Of a stretch of DNA of 54,565 nucleotides, positions 14,547 to 23,066 are shown piece by piece (position 1 is the stretch's first letter; every line of letters starts with the position of its first letter). This stretch comes from Clostridiaceae bacterium. GTDB lineage: Bacteria > Bacillota > Clostridia > Oscillospirales > Acutalibacteraceae. Location of the stretch: the NCBI GenBank assembly GCA_016282855.1, contig JAEELT010000054.1, positions 1 through 54,565 of the forward strand, in the 5' to 3' direction. Below the pieces are notes generated by a model that had not been told where the DNA came from, searched no databases, and saw only the letters and a list, made by a program, of their open reading frames with translations. Position numbers and translations under genes: made by a program.

Positions 14547-15608
14547 TCAAAGGCCGAGGATATCGGCTGCTCTTTTCATTCCAATAAAGCATAATACTTT
14601 TCGTCCAATATAAATCAATATAAGACTACCAAATAATGCTGCAACAAATGAAATCGCCGCTTGAAATATCCAAGTGATGCCAAACAAGTTGACAGTTAAT
14701 GACTTAACTGTTTTTGCGCATAATAAGATGAAGAAATAGTGTATAAAATATATACCGTATGAATGATCTCCCAGGTAAGCCAACACCTTGGAAACCCAAT
14801 TCATATGTGTCGCTGATACTTGCGTTCCAATGAACAATCTCACTACTATCGTAGCAAGTAGGAATGCACTAATCCTTATTTGGCTACATGCGAAATTAAC
14901 AGGAAATCCGTGCTTTAGGGAGCAATACGCCTCAACAATTTCAAGGATTACAGCTACGCCAAACAACAGATGCGTATTTCCCGCCCTGATTGTTTTGCCC
15001 CTACTTTCCAGTCCCCATACATAAAAACCGATCCAGGCAGGAAACACATACTGGTACAATGGTAGCATTGTGCCTTTTGAATAGCACCAGTAGTAAAGAA
15101 GTATCATCCATATTGGTGTCACCGCATATAGAATCTTTGAATATCCGTTGTCTATACACTTTAACAAAAGAGGGGTGATTACTGTTAATTGAAGCAGGAC
15201 GACTATATAATACAAATGAGGAGCTGACTTTCCGGTAATAATCTGAACTGCAAATGACACCACACCAATCAGCTCGTCACCCGAAACATACGCTCTAACA
15301 AAACTGATCAAGGCATAAAATGTAGACCATATGAGAAAAGGTATTAGTAGCCGTATCCCCCCACGATTCAAAATAAACGACTTATAATCTGAGTATTTGC
15401 CGTAGTTCGTAAACCTTCCCGCAATAAAGAAGAAAAGGGCGACAGGAAAATTGATAAACTGTCGAAGTATTAGCCAGCTATTGAAATCAATAGTGTCTTT
15501 CGGCGCATTTATTGCGTTTGGACAGTGTATCAATATCACGCATATGATTGCAAGCCCTCTCGCAATTTGCCAGCTTATATCTTTCCTTGCAGGTGAAGTC
15601 TTCTCCAT
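14547..15608 (-). CDS. Acyltransferase-3 family membrane protein
   Basis: 353 residues with about ten transmembrane helices and the family opening ISWQIARGLAIICVILIHCP, including the essential His of the first helix. Later it has FFIAGRFTNYG and, near the end, HSYGIYFIHYFFILL. This family O-acetylates or otherwise acylates envelope polysaccharides using cytoplasmic acyl-CoA. It sits between the flippase and FrhB genes of the glycan operon, so its acceptor is probably a sugar of the repeat unit. RBS GAAGGTGG precedes the ATG. Confidence 0.9.
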   Translation of the reverse strand: MEKTSPARKDISWQIARGLAIICVILIHCPNAINAPKDTIDFNSWLILRQFINFPVALFFFIAGRFTNYGKYSDYKSFILNRGGIRLLIPFLIWSTFYALISFVRAYVSGDELIGVVSFAVQIITGKSAPHLYYIVVLLQLTVITPLLLKCIDNGYSKILYAVTPIWMILLYYWCYSKGTMLPLYQYVFPAWIGFYVWGLESRGKTIRAGNTHLLFGVAVILEIVEAYCSLKHGFPVNFACSQIRISAFLLATIVVRLFIGTQVSATHMNWVSKVLAYLGDHSYGIYFIHYFFILLCAKTVKSLTVNLFGITWIFQAAISFVAALFGSLILIYIGRKVLCFIGMKRAADILGL

Positions 15609-15630
15609 ATTGCCACCTTCAAAATGGTAA

Positions 15631-17148
15631 TCAATGCCGTCTGTGAATTATCTTATTCTTAATATTCAAAATCATTCCTTTTTCAGAATCATTCATTCCG
15701 AATAACCACATGGAAATGCTAAACACTATCCCATATACTATCGCCCATAGTATCAATTGCAGCAAATTGTTGACATGAGCAAATTTCATAATGGCCACAC
15801 CGGTTATGGTGGGTAGAATAAAAGCGGGTATGAAAGAAAGAATATTTTTCCAGAATGCCGGAATGTCAAGCCCGATATGTTTGTAGTAATACCAGTTCAT
15901 AAACAGGATGTTTCCACCAATCAATGCTATTGCAGTTCCGATTGCCGCACCAGCGGAATTATATAATCGGATTAACGGAATGCTCAAGAAAATATTAGCA
16001 ATTGCTATACAAAAATAAACTATTGCCCTTGCTTGATGTTTATTCTTAGCCCGCTGGATTTCAATTCCCAGATTTTGAATCAATGGTACCGTGACAGGGA
16101 TTATGAGCCAAAGTGCAACATAATATGAATCTCCATAGTCTTTCCCTCCCCAGAATCTCATAAACGGCTGACCAAGGAAAATAAAACCGGTCATAACCAA
16201 GCTAAGGACAATGAATTGTATTCTGCCAACATTTTTGAAAAGAATTGATAACTCATTATCATCATTTGTTTCCGCTACAATTCTATTAACTTTGGGAACA
16301 AAAACAGAGGAAACTGTGGTAGAGAGCATTACATACATTGAATTTATCTGGGCGCCTAGGCTGTAGATCGCCACAGCTGATGTTCCAATCATCCTTCCAA
16401 GTAAGAAACGATCAACACTCCAATTAATCTGATCAATAATCTGGTTCAGGAAGATGAAGAACGTGAATCCCCATATTTCCCTCAGGAGCGAAAAATTAAA
16501 GGCTTTAAAAACAAACTTTTCATGTAATCTGAAGCAAGCAAACCAAATATTTGTAATTAGATGTGCAATCGTAATCACAGTTGTGACAACAACCATTGCA
16601 ATCGACCCGTATCCCATAAGGAGGAGCGGGAGTGTGAGGAATGGATTGAGTAGGTTTTGCAGTACAAGAAGTAACCGCTGGAAAAAGAACTTTTCATGTG
16701 CCGATATTATGCATGTAAAAACGCTGTTAGGAAAAGTCAATGCGAGATTGAATACCATAAGTATCATGAGAACTCTAGCAGTACCGTACTCATCTGCAGT
16801 TAAACCATTTTTAAAGATTCCTTCAATATTAATCGTCATAACAGAACCGCATACGATAGCAATTGCAGCAACAACGAGAAATACAGTAAGAAACATTCCG
16901 TTTAATCGTGCTATCTCATCTTCTTGTTCCTTAGCTTTATATCTGGAAAAGAACCTTACATATGACGCAGTAAATCCCAGACTAAGAAGACTCAAGTACG
17001 CTACAACCGAATGAACAAGTTGATATAGGCCATACTCGCTTTGCCCCAATAGCCGTAGCATGACGGGAGTATATATGAGTGCCGTTAATATTTTAATTAT
17101 CTCAGATATATAGGACAGCAATACTCCGACTTTTCTCTGATTCTTCAT
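15631..17148 (-). CDS. Wzx-type polysaccharide flippase
   Basis: 505 residues with 12-14 predicted membrane helices of the MOP/MATE-like fold, opening VGVLLSYISEIIKILTALIY (7-26) and LLRLLGQSEYGLYQLVHSVV-like first repeat, as in RfbX/Wzx/SpoVB. It would move the undecaprenyl-diphosphate-linked repeat unit to the outer face of the membrane. It is the only flippase in the locus and pairs with the Wzy-like polymerase at 18333, supporting a Wzx/Wzy pathway. The 111-nt gap upstream contains no recognised signal. Confidence 0.9.
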   Translation of the reverse strand: MKNQRKVGVLLSYISEIIKILTALIYTPVMLRLLGQSEYGLYQLVHSVVAYLSLLSLGFTASYVRFFSRYKAKEQEDEIARLNGMFLTVFLVVAAIAIVCGSVMTINIEGIFKNGLTADEYGTARVLMILMVFNLALTFPNSVFTCIISAHEKFFFQRLLLVLQNLLNPFLTLPLLLMGYGSIAMVVVTTVITIAHLITNIWFACFRLHEKFVFKAFNFSLLREIWGFTFFIFLNQIIDQINWSVDRFLLGRMIGTSAVAIYSLGAQINSMYVMLSTTVSSVFVPKVNRIVAETNDDNELSILFKNVGRIQFIVLSLVMTGFIFLGQPFMRFWGGKDYGDSYYVALWLIIPVTVPLIQNLGIEIQRAKNKHQARAIVYFCIAIANIFLSIPLIRLYNSAGAAIGTAIALIGGNILFMNWYYYKHIGLDIPAFWKNILSFIPAFILPTITGVAIMKFAHVNNLLQLILWAIVYGIVFSISMWLFGMNDSEKGMILNIKNKIIHRRH

Positions 17149-17259
17149 CTAATCAACCTTTAAACCATTTATATTCACTTCGAAAACCAAGTGTAGCTGA
17201 GAACGTCAATTCTAGGTTTATTTGAAAACCAAAGCATCTCTATAAGCCTGACAGTACAA

Positions 17260-18333
17260 TCAAATATTCATCGAACGCTTTAAAAACGAATATACCTTTT
17301 CTCTTTCTTCGATTAACCGATTATATCCAGTAGTATAATTACATTCAAATAAATCATTTTCCAAGCCGGATCCGACAAACTTTCTCATCAAATCAAAAGT
17401 TTGGAATAGTGTTTCAATTCGCGATAGCATGTCATCATCCTTACCCTCTCTTGCGTAAAGAAGAAACGGTCTGCCAAAAAGAAAAGCAAAAACACACGCA
17501 TGAAATGAATCTGTTTGAATAATCGATGCATGATCCATTAAATATAGGAATTCTGTCGGATCTGCAGTGTATAGTCCTTCGTTATTGATATCAAACATAT
17601 CATATTTAGTTAATTTATATTGTTTAGTGAGTTTTTCAGTGCCTTTAATTGCCTTCTCCGGTGCCTCCCCAATGAAGTAATTAAGTAAATATTCACACTT
17701 GGTATCAACATTTATAGGTTCTTTTGCAATTTTTCTCCAATCATCAGCTTTAATCATAAGAGTTGGATCAATTAGAACTTCTGAATCTCTTCCTGTTAAA
17801 TCTCTTATTATTCTTGCTCCGGCCTTTTCCCGAACAGATAGATATGGGAAAGACATAAGATTCTCCCTAAAATATTCTTTCCATTTATCAGGAAGCTCGC
17901 TCACGCCAAAACTGGGTGCAAAACAGACTTTCTGATCCGGCTTAGCAAATTTTAAAAAGAACAATTCCCTTTTAATATCATTATAGCGCTTCGGATTCCA
18001 TACTTGATCTGAACCAAGCACATAATAGTCAAATCCACGAATAGCATGAACTGTAGAGTATTTACATGAGCTAATATATGTCTTGTTAAACTTTTCAAAA
18101 GACCTTTGTCTCTTGTACTTTAAAACCGATTTCTTATTCGGCCTAGTTATTGTCATAACCGGAGTTGTAAAGTATAGTCTTTTTGCTACTTCTCTTATAT
18201 CGGTATGTTTATTTTGAATATATATTACTTTCGAATCAATTCCAATCTTATTCAATACTTGTTGGACAGCGTAACTTTGTAATCTGTTCCCGTAATTAAT
18301 GTATCCGTATAAAGAGACAACACCCGCATTCAT
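17260..18333 (-). CDS. Polysaccharide pyruvyl transferase family protein
   Basis: 357 residues beginning MNAGVVSLYGYINYGNRLQS, the standard N-terminus of this GT-B-like family, with YYVLGSDQVWNPK (about 93-105), CFAPSFGVSEL and HASIIQTDSFHACVFAFLFG near the C-terminus. The ATG overlaps the Wzy stop in TAATG and has GGAGAT upstream; a longer frame is rejected. The classical reaction is ketal pyruvate transfer from PEP to a sugar, though many capsule-locus members are uncharacterised and may instead be glycosyltransferases. It shares the operon with FrhB/ferredoxin genes, a combination common in such loci. Confidence 0.85.
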   Translation of the reverse strand: MNAGVVSLYGYINYGNRLQSYAVQQVLNKIGIDSKVIYIQNKHTDIREVAKRLYFTTPVMTITRPNKKSVLKYKRQRSFEKFNKTYISSCKYSTVHAIRGFDYYVLGSDQVWNPKRYNDIKRELFFLKFAKPDQKVCFAPSFGVSELPDKWKEYFRENLMSFPYLSVREKAGARIIRDLTGRDSEVLIDPTLMIKADDWRKIAKEPINVDTKCEYLLNYFIGEAPEKAIKGTEKLTKQYKLTKYDMFDINNEGLYTADPTEFLYLMDHASIIQTDSFHACVFAFLFGRPFLLYAREGKDDDMLSRIETLFQTFDLMRKFVGSGLENDLFECNYTTGYNRLIEEREKVYSFLKRSMNI

Positions 18334-19499
18334 TAAGATAATCTCCTTTTTGTAGAATAACTTCCCATACATATCCCCCATACTATGCTTAATGGAAGAA
18401 TAATAACCGATTGTTCGAAGAAATAACTTACAAATCCTAAGACCAACATAGGAGCAAGAGTGTATGCCATTAGTGGAGCATACTCGTCATGTTGACGAAT
18501 CATTCTAACAGTTTCAAAAATCGTTTTCAAAACAACAGCAAGAATTAAAGAAAGCCCTATATATCCATAATCATATAATGTTTCCAGAAAGCTATTATGA
18601 GCATATCTTGCTATACCTAACGGGCGTATCTCATAAAAAACCGAATGGAACCCATGTCCAAACCATTTTTCAAACAAACTTGAATTGCTGAAATAATCCA
18701 TGATCTGTGCCCATATTCTGTTTCTACCAGAACCTCCATCTTCTGCTATTCTTGCCAGCCTCACAAGAATATTAAGATTATATCTTCTAATTAAAAACTG
18801 CCCAGCTAAGACAACAGTAAGAATTCCAATTACGAGCAGCGTTGCATTTCTAATTTTCTTCTTTGAATTCTCCTGGCTTGAAACTAAAGAAACATAATAC
18901 AAGAACAATCCGGCTATAACAATTATGAAGGCAGACCTTTTTAATGTAAAAAGCATAAGGACTAAGACTATTCCGGAGAAAAGTATTGCAATTCTATTCT
19001 TGTAAAACATAAATATCAACGGAAGAAAAGAGATACAGTAATATGTAGCAAAAACAGCAGAACTTCCGGCTCCGATTAAGCGCAATCGCAACGCAGGAAT
19101 AGTAAACAGAAATACAAGTATCATCCCAATCAAGGTGATTTTTTTGAACGCTTCTGGTATATGGTACTCTTTTGAATAATCATAATAAACTGACAACATC
19201 ATTGGCCATGCCATAACATCGACCAAAATCATTGGAACAATAAATAAACCCTTGAAATATGAAACGCATAATTCAAACAAAACAATGACGGCAAGCAGTA
19301 GCGTAAACCAATCAACTTTAATGAATCTACGGAATAGCTTATAGACAATACAAAGCACATTAATCCCCAATACTGATCCGAGATATAAGATCCTCCAAAT
19401 ATATGCATCTGTTATCGTATATCGGAGATAAGTCAACGCTGATACGAAGGTCAATATATAAATAGTCACTATACATGCGTTATTAATTCGCACTTTCAT
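18333..19499 (-). CDS. Wzy-like O-antigen/capsule polymerase
   Basis: 388 residues and around eleven membrane helices with a periplasmic-type loop containing the O-antigen ligase/polymerase signature (RNRIWAQIMDYFSNSSLFEK, then WFGHGF and RYAHNSFLETLYDYGYIG). It would join repeat units on the outer face of the membrane. The start at 19499 is supported by AAGGAG upstream and by the membrane helix beginning directly after MKVRINNACI. Its stop overlaps the start of the pyruvyltransferase homologue. Confidence 0.85.
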   Translation of the reverse strand: MKVRINNACIVTIYILTFVSALTYLRYTITDAYIWRILYLGSVLGINVLCIVYKLFRRFIKVDWFTLLLAVIVLFELCVSYFKGLFIVPMILVDVMAWPMMLSVYYDYSKEYHIPEAFKKITLIGMILVFLFTIPALRLRLIGAGSSAVFATYYCISFLPLIFMFYKNRIAILFSGIVLVLMLFTLKRSAFIIVIAGLFLYYVSLVSSQENSKKKIRNATLLVIGILTVVLAGQFLIRRYNLNILVRLARIAEDGGSGRNRIWAQIMDYFSNSSLFEKWFGHGFHSVFYEIRPLGIARYAHNSFLETLYDYGYIGLSLILAVVLKTIFETVRMIRQHDEYAPLMAYTLAPMLVLGFVSYFFEQSVIILPLSIVWGICMGSYSTKRRLS

Positions 19500-19618
19500 A
19501 ATTCGGCTCCTTTTTCCGCGCTGGGATTCTGATAGATTGCATACGCAAATGATCTCAAAAAAATGCTTATTGTTTTTAGCATCATGGCAATACACATGCT
19601 CAATTTTTTCTGTAGCAT
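19496..19618 (-). CDS. Possible 40-residue small membrane protein
   Basis: Within the 211-nt gap between the GT2 and Wzy genes, a frame starting MLQKKLSMCIAMMLKTISIF and ending AEKGAEL overlaps the Wzy start as ATGA, a typical translational-coupling arrangement. It holds one hydrophobic segment. The RBS is poor (AAAAG) and no family is recognised, so it may instead be a remnant of a lost gene. Nothing else is visible in the gap. Confidence 0.25.
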   Translation of the reverse strand: MLQKKLSMCIAMMLKTISIFLRSFAYAIYQNPSAEKGAEL

Positions 19619-19710
19619 GTTCTTTTGAATACCGTCCTTTGAATAAGGCGCTTTTCTATAACTGACATTCTCTCAGCATATAAATCATATATCAAACAGC
19701 CATGATCAAA

Positions 19711-20790
19711 CTACCGTATCAACTTTAGAAATCGGTAAGCCACTTGCCTACCAACGTATCCTATCCAAACGAAGAATGCCATCTTTGTCTTAGCCGTAAG
19801 ACAGGTGACTCTGTGTTTCGGCATCAGTTTTCTGATATCAACATTTCTAATTGCAGAATTATAAGGCTCACTCTTCAAAATTTGCCGTAACTCTTTCATT
19901 CGAAGATAGTAGAAGTGACCATATCCTTTAGCAAAAAAATATACAGAGAGAGAAGCATCAAGTCTTCTGATAACATTTATATAAAAAGCTTTATTGTACT
20001 CGTTTAAATTGACTGATTTATATGTGTTAATATAATTTTGAAGCCTCTCAAATATCCTGTTGTTAATCTCAAGCGTATTGCTTTTAAAACCTCTGCTGTT
20101 TGAGCCGTTTACTTCTCTATAATTGTACACAATCTTGGAGATGTAAGTAACGCTTTGACAATTCACCAGATATTGCAGGACGAATAGGTTGTCTTCATAT
20201 ATCCCCATCGTGTAAGAATCAAAACGCAGTTGATTCTTTTCTATTATGTCTCTCTTATATAACTTGTTGCCCATACTGCCAAGACCGGTAATATTATATT
20301 TCGTACCTGGATTGGGATTGTAACCATACCCAATACAAGCCATTTCATACTTATCAATCCATTCTCTGTCAGTAGTGGTAAAACTCTTATCAAAAACATT
20401 AATCTCACGTTTTTTTAAACTTCCGACAAAACGAATATCGGCTACTATCATATCCGAGTTAGTTCTTTGGTATTCACCATATAATGTATGTAAGCTGTCC
20501 GGCTCCAGCCAATCATCTGAGTCCATAAAGAAAATGAGTACGCCTACTGCAGCGTCAAGTCCCGTGTTTCTTGCACCACAAACACCGGAATTATTCTGTT
20601 CAATATAATGTATACGGTCGTCGCTCTTAGCAAGACTTTTGCAAATCAATCCACTATTATCCGTTGAACCGTCATTGATTAGTATTATCTCATAATCAGT
20701 GAAATCTTGGTTTAATACAGACTCAACGCACTCACTAATAAAGTTTTCTGCATTGTACACTGGAATAATAATGCTGATTTGTGGATTCAT
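19711..20790 (-). CDS. GT2-family glycosyltransferase
   Basis: 359 residues. The GT-A domain opens QISIIIPVYNAENFISECVE (4-23), with ILINDGSTDNSG (35-46) and FFMDSDDWLEP (about 87-97) giving the nucleotide-binding and metal-binding acidic motifs. The C-terminal 100 residues are basic and helical, consistent with membrane association. It adds one sugar to the lipid-linked repeat unit; donor and acceptor cannot be read from sequence. It follows the epimerase gene by 11 nt. Confidence 0.92.
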   Translation of the reverse strand: MNPQISIIIPVYNAENFISECVESVLNQDFTDYEIILINDGSTDNSGLICKSLAKSDDRIHYIEQNNSGVCGARNTGLDAAVGVLIFFMDSDDWLEPDSLHTLYGEYQRTNSDMIVADIRFVGSLKKREINVFDKSFTTTDREWIDKYEMACIGYGYNPNPGTKYNITGLGSMGNKLYKRDIIEKNQLRFDSYTMGIYEDNLFVLQYLVNCQSVTYISKIVYNYREVNGSNSRGFKSNTLEINNRIFERLQNYINTYKSVNLNEYNKAFYINVIRRLDASLSVYFFAKGYGHFYYLRMKELRQILKSEPYNSAIRNVDIRKLMPKHRVTCLTAKTKMAFFVWIGYVGRQVAYRFLKLIR

Positions 20791-20801
20791 TTCTATACTC
20801 C

Positions 20802-21701
20802 TTATTGCCTTATATGGATTAAACGATTTGATATTTTGTTCACACTGTCGAGTAAAGAAAACTGCGGTGTAAAATCAAATTCACGGTAAAACAAAGCGCA
20901 GTTCAAATCTGAACTTAAAACTTCCTCGCCATCAACTATCTCCACGCTGATCTGTACACCGTTAGTTTCAGATAATACATTTCTGACCGTCTCCGCTATT
21001 TCTACCAGCGTATACGCATTAATACCACCGAGATTGTAGATAGATTTCCATTTCTTCTCATCTGATCCAAGGATTGATATGACTCCGTTAATCGCATCTT
21101 CTACATCAAAGAAACCAAATCTTTGCCGGTTTCTTTTTACGGTCAGCTCGCCGGTTTCCAATGCCTGCTTTACGAATCTATTTACAATTCTCTGATCGAA
21201 CCCCGGACCGATAAGACTGGCCAAACGAAGGTTGGTGTATGCCGTTCCACGCCCTTTGCAGATGCTCTCCAGCATTAACTCCACAGCATATTTACCCACG
21301 GCATATGGGCTTTCCAGGCAAACCGGCGTCTCCTCTGTAGCGGCCTCAGTCCGTTGCTGAGAGTAAACACTCTGAGATGAGATGTTGATAATGGCGAAAG
21401 CTTCACTCTCAACTGCGGTTTCGAAAACCCTTTGGATATACTTGAGACCGTCAGCAGTTCCCGTTCCTGTAGAATTTCTTGGGAATGCACAGTTAACAAT
21501 GATACTATCTTTAAACATCTCTGCATCCATTGTATCCTTGTGAACGTACTCAATATTCTCTCCGCCGATTCTCTCCTTCAACTGCCCCGGCTTAGAGGAA
21601 AGTGCGTAAACCTTATACGGTTCAGCCTCTTTGAGTCTCTCTACCAGATGACTCCCAAGGAATCCAGACGCGCCGGTTATTACAATCTTTTTATTGTTCA
21701 T
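20802..21701 (-). CDS. NAD-dependent epimerase/dehydratase (extended SDR)
   Basis: 299 residues with Rossmann motif VITGASGFLGSHLVERLKE (6-24), catalytic Ser in NISSQSVYS and YxxxK in SPYAVGKYA (about 131-139). The family includes UDP-hexose 4-epimerases, GDP-sugar reductases and related sugar-nucleotide enzymes; the exact member is unclear. Its start overlaps the end of the ATP-grasp gene by 11 nt, and RBS AAGGGG lies inside that gene, so the two products are made together and may act on one sugar nucleotide. Confidence 0.88.
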   Translation of the reverse strand: MNNKKIVITGASGFLGSHLVERLKEAEPYKVYALSSKPGQLKERIGGENIEYVHKDTMDAEMFKDSIIVNCAFPRNSTGTGTADGLKYIQRVFETAVESEAFAIINISSQSVYSQQRTEAATEETPVCLESPYAVGKYAVELMLESICKGRGTAYTNLRLASLIGPGFDQRIVNRFVKQALETGELTVKRNRQRFGFFDVEDAINGVISILGSDEKKWKSIYNLGGINAYTLVEIAETVRNVLSETNGVQISVEIVDGEEVLSSDLNCALFYREFDFTPQFSLLDSVNKISNRLIHIRQ

Positions 21702-22992
21702 AGATTGTCCCCTTATAGTCCAGATCTTCCATACCCGGAAGAATCATCTCTTCGCCTGTATCTGAAATCACGTGTGCTAACCTCTGTATCTCCAGCATCT
21801 CGGCTTTCATAGTCTCAATGCTATCAGCTTTTCCCAGAACACGAATAGTGATCTGGGCCAACAGCCCCTTCATTTTTGGGGTAATTTCATCACCTTCCGG
21901 ATGAGCAACAACAACGCTGATCACACCGGGCAACTTTTCAATCTCATCCAACCCTGTAATCTTGGCAATTTTTCCAGGTTTGCAAAGCAGGGAAACATTA
22001 TAGGTGTACTTACCGCTGAAATAGGGATCAGCCTTTTTGACAATATCCGGCTCTCCCATATCTCCGGTTAACGCAAAGCGAATAAGCATATCCAGCGGGT
22101 CATATCCGCACATCTCCTTCAGGTTGATATACTCAAGAGAACCGGTAAGACGATACCCGATATCGTAGACCCAGCATTCGCCATCTACTATTTTGCTCTG
22201 CATGAACATCATACCATTCTTGATACCGACGGAACGGAACATCTTCTCCATCTTCGGAGCAGTTTCGGAAAGAAAACGCGGTTGTACAGATGCGGGATAT
22301 GTATATCCCACAGGGAGAGGAATCACTCCTTCTTGGTTGTGCTTCACATGGCGGTTACCAATCATCATGAGGTAATACTGGCCATCTACAAACAGCCAGA
22401 AGATAGTTGCCTCCGGATTGTCTATATACCTCTCCACAAGTACTTCTTGATCTTCGGAAGTACTTGATGCAATTGCTATAGCCATTTTCAATTCTTCTTT
22501 TGAGTAGCAAACTGTAATGCCTCTAGCCCCGCTGCTCTCTGCCGGCTTTACAATCACCGGATACACAATATCCGCCGTAGTTTTCTCGAATTCATGTAGG
22601 TCTATCTTATAATCAGGAATTGTGGGAATATCGAATTCTCGCATCAGCTTTTTGTATTTTTGCTTATCAATAAAAATATCAAACTGCTCTTTTGTGCCAT
22701 AGGCAGGAAGCCCAGCTTTTTCACACATTTCCGCATAGTAGGGAAGAACAGAATCAGTGAATCCAGTTAAAACTCCATCGAATTTCTGTTCTTTAATGAA
22801 CTCTGCCATACAGTCAACATTGCTGGTGTCCTCATAGTAAGCTTCATCCGCCAACTGCTTCGCCGGACACTTTTCCAAAGGATAATAATCCGTGACCGCA
22901 GTTACAACGCCCATCGCTTTCGCATGATTGATTATTTCGCAAGAAAGTCGTGCCCCACCAAGAATAAGCAGTCTTTTGCCCTTCAGTTCCAT
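21691..22992 (-). CDS. ATP-grasp carboxylate-amine ligase
   Basis: 433 residues. An N-terminal pre-ATP-grasp Rossmann part (RLLILGGARLSCEIINHAKA, 8-27) is followed by the ATP-grasp core: YPVIVKPAESSGARGITVC (about 144-162), EVLVERYID, and the metal-binding VYDIGYRLTG. ATP-grasp ligases activate a carboxylate as acyl phosphate and couple it to an amine. In a glycan locus a likely task is attaching an amino acid to an aminosugar or amidating a uronic acid. It could cooperate with the FemAB-like protein at 25879. The substrate is unknown. Confidence 0.85.
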   Translation of the reverse strand: MELKGKRLLILGGARLSCEIINHAKAMGVVTAVTDYYPLEKCPAKQLADEAYYEDTSNVDCMAEFIKEQKFDGVLTGFTDSVLPYYAEMCEKAGLPAYGTKEQFDIFIDKQKYKKLMREFDIPTIPDYKIDLHEFEKTTADIVYPVIVKPAESSGARGITVCYSKEELKMAIAIASSTSEDQEVLVERYIDNPEATIFWLFVDGQYYLMMIGNRHVKHNQEGVIPLPVGYTYPASVQPRFLSETAPKMEKMFRSVGIKNGMMFMQSKIVDGECWVYDIGYRLTGSLEYINLKEMCGYDPLDMLIRFALTGDMGEPDIVKKADPYFSGKYTYNVSLLCKPGKIAKITGLDEIEKLPGVISVVVAHPEGDEITPKMKGLLAQITIRVLGKADSIETMKAEMLEIQRLAHVISDTGEEMILPGMEDLDYKGTIYEQ

Positions 22993-23066
22993 TCTATGTC
23001 CTTCTTTCTACTGCCCTTCAGCGTCTTCATCCATCACATCTATGTATCATCAGTTCGCCGAGCACC

